Source: Procambarus clarkii (taxonomy: Eukaryota; Arthropoda; Malacostraca; Decapoda; Cambaridae). From it: a DNA stretch of 64,000 nt. Below, piece by piece: positions 12,241-22,114 of the stretch (positions are counted from its first letter, which is position 1; each line of letters starts with the position of its first letter). The notes beneath the pieces are model-generated. The model saw only the letters and a program-made list of their open reading frames with translations. It was not told the origin of the DNA and ran no database searches. Location of the stretch: positions 11,661,984-11,725,983 of the forward strand of contig NC_091209.1 in NCBI RefSeq assembly GCF_040958095.1, read 5' to 3'. Position numbers and translations under genes: made by a program.

Positions 12241-12435
12241 GGAATACCCCCAATCACAGGGAGATTTTCCATAGACCATTGCTCCCTGTGCCTCTCTAAG
12301 GGGGCCAGGTTCTGGCAAGTGGTCCGCAGTAGGCTGAATTCCATTGACTAATGCTCTAGACTAATATATTGCATATTAGCCCGATAGCTCCAGGGAGCCT
12401 CCTGAGCTCACCCAGAAAATGGCATTTCACTACAT
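12240..12435. repeat. Right inverted terminal repeat of the DIRS-like element, outer part
   Basis: The reverse complement matches 4735-4900, including GGGCTAATATGC and AGAACCTGGCCCCC. It marks the right edge of the element. Confidence 0.7.
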
Positions 12436-13339
12436 TCAAAGCTTTTTTTTTTTGTTTTGTTAAATACTGATCATTAATTACTGTAATTTATCAGGGAGTA
12501 ACTGCTCAGAAATTCCATGAATTATACTCCCTTGAGACCCATCTGTCATCTCCTGGAAGGCTAGATCAGAGTGTGGCTTACTCTATGAGGTGCGGGAAGC
12601 TTTAGGATCAGATATTGAGCCAAACTGGGGAAAAACCTACCAGAAAGCATAGACACAACAAAGTAAGTGATTGTTTGATGGAAATTAGATATTTGTTGAT
12701 AAACTAGACAAACATGTAAGAACAAGGGGTGTTGGAAGGATATAAAATATAGAATTAGACCCTACTAAACTAAATGTACCCTACTAATGAAATGACCAAT
12801 TTACTAATGTAAATGACCCTACTACTAAATGTACACAACCTAAATAAAAGGAAAATAATGTATGGATCAAGGAAAAGCTCCACAGGTGGTTCTTTTAAAA
12901 CTGAAGATAAAATCTGTCCAGGAAATCAGCAGCAGTCCTTTCTACATGACAGTTGTGGATCGATTTCAAACTACTGTTCATGCTGATTGTTAAATGATTT
13001 CTGTTGTATGGCAAATTTCATGAAACCTGAAATGGTTTGAAGTAATTTTACATGTATTACTTGATTCATATCTCTAATTTTTCACATAAATTGTGGTAAC
13101 ACAAAAACTATATTTGGTAAATAAATGAACATGGGTAAAATTGTTTTGTAATATGTTTAACCATGAACTTTCAATCCTTTGATACTTCTTAGATAATTTT
13201 TTTAGTTTGGTAAGTTATAGCTCTAATATAAAGCCCTGTCATTAAAATACATACTTTATACTAATAATGTACTGTACAGTATAGCCATAATGTCAATAAA
13301 CCAGGTATTTAGTAATTTATGTGCTCTTCAATTACAGTA
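12436..13339. other. Stretch without recognised features
   Basis: AT-rich sequence with a local repetition of AATGACC/CCCTACTAA-type words near 12760-12830. No gene, RNA or transposon end was recognised. Confidence 0.4.
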
Positions 13340-13569
13340 CTGTACTAAGTTCTATCCATCACGTAATTATTATAATTTTTTTTCTTTTTTCCCCTTTTCA
13401 ATTACATTTATGCTTTTGATCTCAATTAGTTTTAAGTGTTTTTTCCCACACCTTGCCCGAAATGCTATGCATATTAGTGGCTTTAGGCATAGTATATACT
13501 AGCTCTATCTAGAAATTCAACAGTATGTTTGTAACTCATCTTGTATATATGTACTTTTACATGAATAAA

Positions 13570-13570
<1 letters not shown>
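13340..13570 (+). mobile_element. 3' end of a CR1/L2-like LINE
   Basis: It contains TTGCCCGAAATGC, then ATTAGTGGCTTTAGGCATAG and TACTAGCTCTATCTA, shared with the tail of the LINE ending near 31435. It finishes in TACATGAATAAACATTATTA. No coding part is kept. Confidence 0.7.

Positions 13571-13656
<86 letters not shown>
13571..13656. repeat. (TTA)n microsatellite
   Basis: About 28 uninterrupted trinucleotide units that directly continue the LINE tail, so the array probably grew from the retrotransposed 3' end. Frames through it read poly-Tyr and are not genes. Confidence 0.9.
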
Positions 13657-13657
<1 letters not shown>

Positions 13658-13707
13658 AATACGTATTTAATTATTATAATTTAATAAATGCACATACAGT
13701 AGTTACA

Positions 13708-13985
13708 TTGGGGTCTCATAGCACAGTTGGCTTCGTTCTCAACTCACAATCAGAGATCCAAGGTCTAGTTCCTTGGTGGGACAGAAATGGGGGGGGGGCC
13801 ACGTTTCTTTTTGCCTAATACCTCTGTTCACCTAACAGTAAATAGGTACCTAGGAGTTAGGCAACTGTTGTGGGGTTGCATCCTGGGGTAAGTAGTTCGA
13901 CCTTAGGGGGATATTGATAGAAGCCTAAAGTACACTATGTATGCACACAGGCTTCCTGTCCCCTAACAAAACTAATTACAGTATT
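13708..13985 (+). mobile_element. tRNA-derived SINE (family A)
   Basis: The head resembles a tRNA: an A-box-like TAGCACAGTTGGCTTC and a B-box-like AGGTCTAGTTCCT about 30 bp later. A unique body follows, with GGACAGAAATGG, CAGTAAATAGGTACCTAGG and GGTTGCATCCTGGGG. The end reads GGCTTCCTGTCCCC. Other copies are at 47866-48135 and 230-375. Pol III transcription would use the two internal boxes. Confidence 0.7.
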
Positions 13986-14510
13986 ATTATAGTCACTTAT
14001 TTAGTGCTATAGCAATATTGATATAGCAAATCAATATATATTATTGTACTGTATCTACATCTGTCTTTAATTTTCTTCAGCTGTGAAAATGGCGACCGGG
14101 AGCACAAATCCTTTCATGGTATGATACTGCTGACCTGAGATCCCCAACAAGTTGACAGCATCCAAATACCCCTTGACGATATACACTCTATATCTACTCT
14201 ATTGGGAGCTGAGTAAATGAAGGTAGAGTATATTTATTGTACTACACACACAAATTTATTCTATTTTTATTTTTATTTTTTTTTAATTTATACTAATACT
14301 GTATTTAAACTTAATTTGAAAATACAGTACAGTACTGTATGAATAATTCATATTCCATCATTCAGATGTGCAACTTCAACTAACAATAAGAGCAATGGAG
14401 ACAACAAATATTTATTTATTTTATAATTAAAGTGCAAACTATAATATTTTGAAGAGTATATCAGTCATCTCTTCACCACCTGTTGGGCATGCAAGTTGTA
14501 TGCCACACAC
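13986..14510. other. Stretch without recognised features
   Basis: AT-rich sequence with ACAGTACAGTACTGTA at about 14324-14339. Nothing else was recognised. Confidence 0.4.
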
Positions 14511-14520
14511 ACTCTCACTC

Positions 14521-14607
<87 letters not shown>

Positions 14608-14644
14608 CTTTCTCTCTCTCTCTTTTTTCTCTCTCTCTCTCTCA
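14511..14644. repeat. (CT)n microsatellite
   Basis: About 130 bp of CT dinucleotides with interspersed TTT units in the right half. The Leu/Ser and Arg/Glu frames through it are artefacts. Confidence 0.95.
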
Positions 14645-15349
14645 GAAAATTTAATATTACAAACCACTGAAAAACTGCTAAGAACACTACAGAAAACAAA
14701 TCTGAGATTTCAAATTTCACCAAAATCACATGGGGTTGCTATAGATGCCAATAATTTTTTTAAAGGATGACACTGCGGCTGACCCTGATTGGCCTATGAC
14801 ACTCCCATATCCCCATGTGTCATCTTGGAAAGTTGGATGAAGCTAACCCTAAGCATCTGTCTTACTTTGGACAAACAGACATTCTAATTATAGAGATAGA
14901 TTAGTTTTGTAAATACTGTATGCAGAAATATGTGTTGCATCATTTGTGTTAAAAAAAATGGCAAAACAGTAAAAAATGAAAACCTTGGTAAAACAGAATC
15001 CACAATGGTCCAAAACAGACTTGTCCCATACGTTTTGTTCTGTCAAGGTTACACTACAGTATTTTCCTAGTCACGTTTACATAAAAACCTTATCTACACA
15101 TCCTCTACCTTAAACATCTTGTCTAACATATTCTCCAGTGGCAGCTTCCTAAACTAAATTATACAGCATTTCTTTCATGCACCTTCTGTGGCATTCTTAG
15201 GCTTATACCTATGCAATTTCTACATTTGTTTTTCTTTTCTTGCCCATTCCATATACATTTAGCTGGTCTTTCCACCACTTTTCATTTTCTAACTGTATTA
15301 AGCCTCTGATGTGTTACACTATACAGTACAGTACTTTTACAAATTTCCA
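14645..15349. other. Stretch without recognised features
   Basis: Upstream of the foldback and the CENP-B-like gene. No frame above chance length; short poly-A and ACAGTAC words only. Confidence 0.4.
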
Positions 15350-15750
15350 CATGCTTCAGCCCATCCTCATGTTTAGATAGTATGTTTAGAAATGATGTGG
15401 ACCATTGTACATATATTGACATAATGGACACTTAGAAAGTATAATTTGATACTGCACTGTCGAATTTGGACGAACTGGAAAAGGTTTTGTATTTATACCT
15501 GTATTACTAATAAAACTGATCTAACCTAACTTAACCATCCTAGGCCTAAAACACACTATACTATGCCTAGGAATATTTAAGTTTGGTTTTTAACATTATT
15601 TTTTCTGAACTATATAAAGTGAATAGTACAAAATTCTTCTAATTGTCCATTATGTCAATATATGTACGATGGTCCACATGCAGTAGTTACAAAAAGTACT
15701 ATCTAAACAGAAGGATGAGTTGTACAGTATACTGTAGCTATAACTATGAT
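15350..15750. mobile_element. Foldback element upstream of the CENP-B-like gene
   Basis: The left arm (about 15355-15445) and right arm (about 15640-15745) are inverted copies that share GTTTAGATAGTA, ATATATTGACATAATGGAC and their complements. The part 15535-15640, with TCCTAGGCCTA, AAGTTTGGTTTTT and ACTATATAAAGTGAATAGTA, recurs at 46735-46860 (reversed) and 51840-51975. The TATATAAA at 15611 could act as a TATA box, but that is speculative. Confidence 0.65.
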
Positions 15751-15790
15751 GTCCATATTTTTGTACCATCACACATAAAAGTTACCTTTT

Positions 15791-15794
15791 GCAG
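15791..15794 (+). other. Candidate 3' splice site before the CENP-B-like CDS
   Basis: TTACCTTTTGCAG followed by G looks like an acceptor. An exon starting at 15795 would carry about 50 nt of 5' UTR and the whole CDS. The pyrimidine tract is short, so this is tentative. Confidence 0.35.
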
Positions 15795-15845
15795 GTTTGA
15801 TGCAACAGAGTGCCATAAATGCTACACAATAACTAATCAGGCAAC

Positions 15846-18161
15846 ATGGAGGATCTCCATCGCACTACATGTACAGAATTGGAACGACTAGCTGCTGCTG
15901 CAGCCACTATGGGCTACTCTGAATCTCTAGCAGCTACTCACCAACCTCCCCTCTCTGTCAGTGCCCCTGTTCTGCCCCCTCAGTTTCCTCCTGATCACTA
16001 TCAATGTCAATACACCCGTCATGACACACATCCCAGACCCACATACGATCAAGTGCCAAGACCACCACCCATAGCCCACCACCAGCCTGCACCACCAGCA
16101 CATGCTGTCCCTACCATACAGTTTGTCACAGACCGCACTCCACATTATGGAAGAGGGCAGTTTGTTTCTATGGTTGAGATGCAGTACAATAATCCCCCTA
16201 TTGTTGCAATTACTACACATCCTGAGCCACAATACCAGCCTCCTCCGCCTCTTGAACCTGTACCGCAACCTGTTTTACCAACACCTGCAGCTGTTACAGA
16301 AAACATAATAAAGGGAAAGAAGAAATCAAGTTCAGTGTCAGGAAAGAAAAGAAAGAATAGTGATCGAAATAAAGATGGGTCTGTTGATGGGGATCACCTT
16401 GAACGAGATGATGAAAAGGACTTGAATGTGTTAGAATTGCCTTCACCTATTGCAGATGCTGGAGGTGGCTTTATATTTCCATGTGTTTTGTGTGGTGTGA
16501 ATTTGCCTTCTCCTGAAGCCTGGCAAGACCATAGTGCAGAACATTCCAATAATGTAAATCGAAGGAGAAATGGACTATCTCTTGAGGTCAAAATTGAAAT
16601 AATCAAAAGAATCAACAGTGGTGAAAAACAGTCTGACATGGCAGAAGAATATATGGTTAACCGTTCAACAATCAAGTCAATAATGAAAAAATCCAGTTGT
16701 TATTTACAGTGTTGGAAGAAAGGAATGTTTCACCCTGACAGTAAGCGGTTGAAAGGGCCCAAACGTGAGGACATTGAAGCAGCTCTCTACTCTTGGTACA
16801 GACAAGCTATTGCAACTGGTGTTCCTGTCTCTGGCCCCATCCTATGCACGAAGGCCCTTGCTTTTGCCAGCAAACTTGGTCACACAGATTTCAAAGCTAC
16901 CCATGGATGGCTAGATCGTTTCAAGAAAAGGAAAAACATTGTATTTGGTAGAGCACCAGCAAGGAGAAAGAGAGAAGAAGAGGATAACAGTACTCCAGAA
17001 CTTAAACCTGGTGAGTGGCAAACATCTGTATTACAACAGTTGTTACTGGAATATGATCCTGGTGACATATTTGCTGTTGAAGAAATAGGAATTCTTTATC
17101 GCACTTTACCAACTACTGCACCTTCTCTCTGTGGTGAAAGATGTTCAGGAGGTGTTCGCAGTAGATTGCGACTAACAATTTTGTTATGTGGTAATATGAC
17201 CGGAGCAGAAAAGTTTCCATTACTTGTGGTGGGTAAACATCCAAAGCCATCCAGCTTTCGTCATGTAAAGAGTCTCCCGGTGCAATATGTAGCTAATCAG
17301 AAAGCTTGGATGACAAGTGATAGTTTTGGTGCTTGGCTTCAAGATGTAGATTCTTGGTTTGTACAACAAGGGCGACGTGTAGTAGTAATTGCATCATCCT
17401 TACCTATACACTCCAAACCCCCTGGAGGGTTACGTTCTGTTCGTTTAGTCACTGCTCCTCAAGGATTTCTTGGTCCATTGCGATATGGTGTTATAACAAC
17501 CTTTAAGCAAACCTATCGAAGTGGCATACTGGAAACATTGATAAACCAGTTGCAGCGAAATGACCCCACACATAACAAACGTGCCCGGCGGCCCAATACA
17601 AAGTTGAGCTTGCTCACTTGTTTACATCAGCTTGCAACTGCATGGCATAGTGTTACAGACACTATCATCAGTGCTAGTTTTACACGGGCAGGTGTTAGCA
17701 AATATGGAGCATGGGGAGCACCACCTCCACCTCCAGACACAGTTATGGGAGCTGAAAACTTGACACTATTACATCGTTTAAGAACATTAGGTCTTCATAT
17801 TCCTGATATGACCTTTGATGATTTTATCCATTTTGATGATGATGTGCAAATATGTAACCTTAATAATGATGATGATATTCTGGCAATTGTCACTGGAGCT
17901 GATAAAGATGATGACTTGCGGTATGATGATGAAGATGATGACGAGGATAACAGTGATGATAAAAAGGAAGAGGAAGAAGAAAGTGGTCCTTCCTTAAGTG
18001 ATGTAGAATCTGCTTTTGCAACACTGCGACGACACATCCAGTATCGGGAAGGTGCTCAAGCGATGTTCCGAGTTCTAGCTCACTTGGAGTATTTAATATA
18101 TAAAGGTCAGGTAGGTGGAAAGGGGGTTGGAGTTCAACCTACAACACCTAACCCTCATTAG
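15846..18161 (+). CDS. CENP-B/Tigger-derived DNA-binding protein (domesticated pogo-type transposase)
   Basis: A single uninterrupted 771-residue frame. An in-frame TAA at 15834 supports this ATG. Domains in order: a Pro/His/Gln-rich N-terminus (about 30-150); a Lys-rich basic patch (155-175); one C2H2 zinc finger (C213, C216, H229, H233); a psq-type helix-turn-helix (about 240-285); a second CENP-B-type helix-turn-helix (about 300-368, with FKATHGWLDRFKKR); a DDE-like fold (about 405-575); a very acidic tract (about 690-712); and a C-terminal helical segment (718-752) like the dimerisation tails of this family. The catalytic positions are changed: NADETG of active Tigger enzymes is AVEEIG (E412), the DN of the second block is SS (517-518), and the third acidic position is R546. 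The protein should bind DNA but not transpose. The added zinc finger and intact frame argue for a host gene. A role in chromatin or transcription is inferred from family knowledge only. Confidence 0.85.
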   Translation: MEDLHRTTCTELERLAAAAATMGYSESLAATHQPPLSVSAPVLPPQFPPDHYQCQYTRHDTHPRPTYDQVPRPPPIAHHQPAPPAHAVPTIQFVTDRTPHYGRGQFVSMVEMQYNNPPIVAITTHPEPQYQPPPPLEPVPQPVLPTPAAVTENIIKGKKKSSSVSGKKRKNSDRNKDGSVDGDHLERDDEKDLNVLELPSPIADAGGGFIFPCVLCGVNLPSPEAWQDHSAEHSNNVNRRRNGLSLEVKIEIIKRINSGEKQSDMAEEYMVNRSTIKSIMKKSSCYLQCWKKGMFHPDSKRLKGPKREDIEAALYSWYRQAIATGVPVSGPILCTKALAFASKLGHTDFKATHGWLDRFKKRKNIVFGRAPARRKREEEDNSTPELKPGEWQTSVLQQLLLEYDPGDIFAVEEIGILYRTLPTTAPSLCGERCSGGVRSRLRLTILLCGNMTGAEKFPLLVVGKHPKPSSFRHVKSLPVQYVANQKAWMTSDSFGAWLQDVDSWFVQQGRRVVVIASSLPIHSKPPGGLRSVRLVTAPQGFLGPLRYGVITTFKQTYRSGILETLINQLQRNDPTHNKRARRPNTKLSLLTCLHQLATAWHSVTDTIISASFTRAGVSKYGAWGAPPPPPDTVMGAENLTLLHRLRTLGLHIPDMTFDDFIHFDDDVQICNLNNDDDILAIVTGADKDDDLRYDDEDDDEDNSDDKKEEEEESGPSLSDVESAFATLRRHIQYREGAQAMFRVLAHLEYLIYKGQVGGKGVGVQPTTPNPH

Positions 18162-18395
18162 TCTCCATTCATTCAGTTGTATTTCATGCATCTTTCATTA
18201 ACCCGTCCACTTCTCTTGCCTTGGTCATACAGTCCAAGTCAATATTTGACATTTATAATATATCATTTTTTAAATATAGAAATATACTCAGAAAAGTATG
18301 TCACATTTAATCCTGTTTGATCCATTCTAATTTTGTGTATTGATATCTATTCAGTCACTTTCAATCTAGGGTTTTGCCCATGTACATTACATAGA

Positions 18396-18401
18396 AATAA
18401 A
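18396..18401 (+). terminator. Candidate polyadenylation signal of the CENP-B-like gene
   Basis: AATAAA lies 235 bp after the TAG stop and is the first canonical signal downstream. Confidence 0.45.
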
Positions 18402-18924
18402 AGCCCACTAGGCTTTTCACTTTCTATAACATAATCATCCAGCAGTGTACTTGTCATAGGCAATTATTCTACCCCAATATCATCCAATTCCATTAACCTT
18501 GCTACCTTCATTTCATGGAAATCAAATCCCTCCTGAGTTAACAAGTACAGTAAATAGGCTATTAACTACGGTAATTGCAAGTTTTACAACCCCCCTATCA
18601 TTTTCATGTTTTTTCATTCAGTGGAGCTGGTCATTAGTCATCCTGCCTTATGACTGTGCCTGCATCTTATAGAAATATATAGCACGAATCTCAACACGCC
18701 GTGCTCATACTCAGCTAGACTATACATGATCAGCTCATCTTACGTGGTGTGATGTTACATCACTGCTCTCAACTGTTCTGTAGTGTCTTGATGAAATTGT
18801 AAGCTGCCTCTTATTTTCCCATTGAACTGTGCCAAAGTTTCCTTGAATACATCTTTACTTATGATATTCCATTTCCAGTTTAATATTATCTACATGATCA
18901 GAAGGCTTTCTAGGTTAGACCACA
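18402..18924. other. Stretch without recognised features
   Basis: No frame or repeat that I recognise, between the CENP-B-like gene and the inverted repeat at 18925. Confidence 0.35.
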
Positions 18925-19195
18925 TCAGTTCCCCTCAGGCAATATCCTGTTCTTCCCAAGGATGAGACCAGACACAACCAGGTTAGGTCGACATTTACTC
19001 ACCAGAGCAACAGAAATTTTTGTGAATGTGCCTGCCAGGCCATAGTGGGGAAGGAGAAACACTCAGCATTACACTATCCTGCCCAGGATAACCTCCAGAA
19101 GGTTCATTCATTTACACTCAAAACCCTTCGAAGCTTTATTCAGTCTCAGTGAGTATCTTGGGTATCACTCTGCTAACTGTGAGATGGTTCTTTCT
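18925..19195. repeat. Left member of a 4.7-kb-spaced inverted repeat
   Basis: The reverse complement matches 23868-24095 at about 70-75% by eye. Shared blocks include GGCAATATCCTGTTCTTCC, ACCAGACACAACCAGGTTAG, GGTTCATTCAT with ACACTCAAAACCC, and GTATCACTCTGCTAACT. The pair encloses the Tigger and piggyBac remnants. Confidence 0.65.
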
Positions 19196-19755
19196 TCCTG
19201 CATACACTAACTTCACTAGACAAGAGACATTATTATTATTCATTTAAGTGAATTTTGTTATCATTCAGTCTGAGACATTGACCTAGGAAGCAACCTGGTT
19301 TCTGTTTGATCATTTTAATGTTTTGGTGACCAAGTCTGTTGGCACATACCTTTTGATTTGGGGAATTTTGAGTGTGATGTCTGCATTCTATTAGGTTTGT
19401 TGAGGTTGTGAAGGGTACTAACTTTTTAGTGGTTCACAGGTTTTTTCAGTCCTGGTCAGACTAGGTAGGATTATGTGTTGCTCTGGTTAAGGGACAAGAA
19501 TGATGCATTAGACCTGGAACTTACTGTGTTTAAATTCTGTTTTTGTTGCATTTTCCTTCTAGCAGGAAATCTCTTATTCTCTGTGGGAGAATGACAATTG
19601 TTTTGCATATACAGTACAGGGGTACCTTGGTTTAAGAGTTTAATCCGTTCTTGGAGATAGCGCGTAACCCGAAAACTCATAAACCGAAGCTAATTTCCCC
19701 ATAAGAAATAATGGGAAATGATGTTGACCAGACCACACATTAGAAAGTGAAGGGA

Positions 19756-19794
19756 CGACAACGTTTCGGTCCGTCCTGGACCATTCTCAAGTCG
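19756..19794 (-). ncRNA. Hammerhead-like ribozyme module, family 2 (intact arm)
   Basis: Read on the minus strand. Stem I strand CGAC; 8-nt core TTGAGAAT; stem II GGTCC with loop AGGAC and GGACC; GAAA; a self-complementary ACGT that includes the last A of GAAA; one T; then GTCG, which closes stem I. Relative to the canonical CUGANGA core, C3 is T and G8 is A. These two bases pair with each other in active hammerheads, so the change is compensatory. Activity is unproven. Confidence 0.5.
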
Positions 19795-19803
19795 GTTTAC
19801 AAT

Positions 19804-19842
19804 CGACTTGAGAATGGTCCAGGACGGATCGAAATGTCTTCG
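19804..19842 (+). ncRNA. Hammerhead-like module, family 2 (decayed arm)
   Basis: Same layout as the opposite arm: CGAC, TTGAGAAT, GGTCC with loop and GGATC (one G-T pair), GAAA. The stem III palindrome has decayed from ACGT to ATGT, and the closing stem I strand has one mismatch. Confidence 0.4.
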
Positions 19843-20745
19843 TCCCTTTACTTTCTAGTGTGTGGTCTGGTCAACATACTTCAGCCACGTTATTGTGACT
19901 CATCGCCTGCAATGGAAAATTAATTAATCCGTTCTTGACTACCCAAAAACCTCGCTTCAAACTAAATTTTATACCTAATTCATCCAAATCTACACTACAA
20001 AAGTATGTTCAAGTTATTACTTGCCCTTGCTGATGACTCCTATTGGCATATGGAAGATGGTAAGAGGGGGGGGGGGAGAGGTGTTACTGTTTGGAAGGGG
20101 AGTCCCCTTCCATTTTAATATAACATCAGGCAGTGAAGATTTTTCTGGAGTGCACTCTCTGGCACATTTTGCCTGCATACCACTAGGTCCTGGTTGTGGC
20201 TCACTGCTTGACTTTCTCACTTTTCTCACAAGAAAACGTTCCATTGAAGATTGTTTTTCCCTTCTTTGCAACACTTGTCTGTAGTGAGGCATCACATTGT
20301 CATTAAAAAGATCAATGCAATGGCCTACTACAGCTTTATCTGGGTGATTCTTTTCAGCAAAACTTTGCAGTCATTCCCATACTGCACACATTTTCTTAAT
20401 TAATGAGGAAGGGACATTCTCTACTGCCTCCTCTTCCTTCCCTGAAGATTTGTTGTACTGCCTAGCTAGTTCAACAACACAAGTACCATTTTCATGCTTC
20501 CGAATGATCTCTTGTTTTTCCTCTATTGTCATCCTCACATGCCATTTCTTGCCTTGAACCTTACCACTGGCTTTCTTGGGACCCATTGCGAGATATATAA
20601 TAACAACTTTAATGCTCAAATGGCCAAATATCTGACAAAACCTGTAAATCCTTATGAAAAATTCAGGCGGGATAGTCACTGGGCGCGAGGCACTGGTAAA
20701 CTGAGGTGCGATCGCCGTGCCACCACGCGCTAGGTTGGCCCATGC

Positions 20746-21189
20746 ACAACACTAATTATCACCACAATCCTGGTCACTAAATCCTGTAAATGAATAATTG
20801 ACCACAAGTTTATTTTGTAAAGGAACATAAGAAGTCGTTTGAAGATTCCTTGATGGATGAAATAATGCTGTGGCTAGTGCTGTGAACATCTTGAACAGCA
20901 ATGATTCACTGATATTTGAACTTTGTACATAGTCATTATCACACTCAAGCTCTTCTGTAATACTATCTTGGCTAAATAATACCAGTTACATATATATTTT
21001 GATATTATTAGGCGTTGCTTTGGTCACAAGCTGAACAGCAGTGCTGTGAGCTCATGCTGCATGTGCCAGCCTTGATTGCTCGCTCAGTACTGAGGCTCTC
21101 ACACCCTGGAATGTTGCCCACAATTTTTTTGTAAATGATGTCTGTTTACAAGAGCTCTGAGGAAGCTGATGTGAACCCCATGTAGCCTA
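20746..21189. other. Stretch without recognised features
   Basis: It lies between Tigger copy 1 and the piggyBac end fragment. It may include more of the older piggyBac copy suggested by 21190-21284, but I cannot show that. Confidence 0.35.
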
Positions 21190-21284
21190 GTTTTGAATCA
21201 TACTCTATACCTATAAGATCCCTGAGGTACGTTGCGCACCAACCATCGAGCGCCTACATGCACATTGCGCAGTGCAGTGATTAA
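21190..21284. mobile_element. End fragment of a second piggyBac copy
   Basis: This block is a direct repeat of 23350-23440, the right end of the adjacent piggyBac. Shared words include AGTTTTGAAT, CTATAAGATC and a GTTGCGCACC-like block, ending CAGTGATTAA. It abuts the next element through a single TTAA. Confidence 0.6.
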
Positions 21285-21594
21285 CCACTGTACTGCTCTG
21301 GCTCTAAATATGGCACACCCCTGGTACGCAGGAAATAAATTTTTTGGCAAGTTTTTTTTGCCCTTCTTATATTGTCAAATACCATTCCCTGATCACATAT
21401 ATGTGGAAATAAAATCAAAATTGTTCTTACTTTGGCTGCAGTGGGGTCCAAAAAATGGTGTGTGATATCACAGTTTGGTGGTCGCCCGTGGAGTAGATTC
21501 CCGTAGATTCCTGTTATATGTATCACAAATGTGTCCAGAAACATTGATCATATTTGCAATATTTCATGTGCATATATGTATATTTATAACATAT

Positions 21595-22076
21595 TTACAC
21601 ACTGTACACTAACCCGTGTGGATCTTGACCTGGTATGTTGACGTCTGTACCTGAATACAGTATCATGTCCATGAAAATACCAGTTTTGCAGTCATATAGG
21701 ATGAAAAACTTGAGTCCAAACTGGTGCCACTTTGATGGGATGTACTGCTTGAATGACAGTTTTCCCTTAAAGAGCACTAGCGATTCATCAATCACCACAT
21801 AATGTCTTGGTACAAAATAGTCACAAATCTTTCCTCTCATGTCAATGAAAATCTTCCACACCTTCCAAAGTCTGTCCTGTCTGTACTCATTATCACTGTT
21901 CTCAAAGTGCAGGCACCTGAGAAGCAGCAGGAACCTATGTGACATGTACCTGTGGAACACGGGGATGGAACAAGACTGCCTTTGCTCCAATAATCCTGGA
22001 TGACGTGTTTTTTAGAATGCTTCATCATGATGCTCAAAGCTAAAAACACATTTCCCCATTTGACGTGTCTTTCCAT
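21595..22076 (-). pseudogene. piggyBac transposase, catalytic core fragment
   Basis: The frame 21595-21990 contains FHRYMSHRFLLLLRCLHFEN, QDRLWKVWKIF, then HYVVIDESLVLFKGKLSFKQ, YIPSKWHQFGLKFFILYDCK and TGIFMDMILYSGTD. This is the DDE core of piggyBac transposases; the D of VVIDES and the D of LYDCKTG match the first two catalytic acids. Residues from the preceding domain continue in another frame at 21837-22076, so there is a frameshift. The part with the third catalytic acid is absent. Confidence 0.8.
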
Positions 22077-22114
22077 CGTGTCATGCAGGAGGCAGGTAAA
22101 ATTCCGGAGTCAAT

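Larger units (their letters stand above)
4705..12435 (+). mobile_element. DIRS-like (tyrosine recombinase) retrotransposon, deleted and carrying two nested insertions
   Basis: Three diagnostic DIRS features are visible. (1) Inverted terminal repeats: 4705-5135 is the reverse complement of 8480-8737 plus 12240-12435, which are one repeat split by a LINE. (2) A tyrosine recombinase gene on the + strand (5822-8276) lies next to the right repeat. (3) An internal complementary region at about 8325-8432 carries, back to back, sequence complementary to both outer ends. Removing the 1.59-kb insertion (6537-8126) and the 3.5-kb LINE (8738-12240) leaves only about 2.6 kb. Gag and reverse transcriptase/RNase H are therefore missing, and this is a deletion derivative. 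Family knowledge: DIRS elements integrate through a circular intermediate using the recombinase. Confidence 0.75.
19720..19917. mobile_element. Foldback with hammerhead-like modules, inserted in Tigger copy 1
   Basis: The arms 19723-19794 and 19804-19875 are near-perfect inverted repeats around a 9-nt loop (GTTTACAAT). Comparison with Tigger copy 2 shows that sequence from about 19720 to 19917 is extra. Outside the inverted arms, 19876-19917 belongs to the insert on one side only. Each arm contains one hammerhead-like module. Confidence 0.75.
19617..20745 (-). mobile_element. Tigger (pogo) deletion derivative, copy 1
   Basis: The element is on the minus strand. Its low-coordinate end, CAGGGGTACCTTGG, corresponds to the right end of copy 2 near 27283. 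The minus-strand frame 20371-20679 encodes the transposase N-terminus (MGPKKASGKVQGKK, then TIEEKQEIIRKHENGTCVVE). After ARQYNKS it jumps straight to the C-terminal part EEEAVENVPSS. The frame 20017-20295 continues with MPHYRQVLQRREKQSSMERF. The helix-turn-helix domain is therefore cut short and the DDE core is gone. A foldback is inserted at 19720-19917. The other end is truncated relative to copy 2, which has about 100 bp more. Confidence 0.8.

Noticed and set aside
13525..13818. 97-codon frame with poly-Tyr
   Set aside because: It is translation of the (TTA)n microsatellite and the adjacent SINE.
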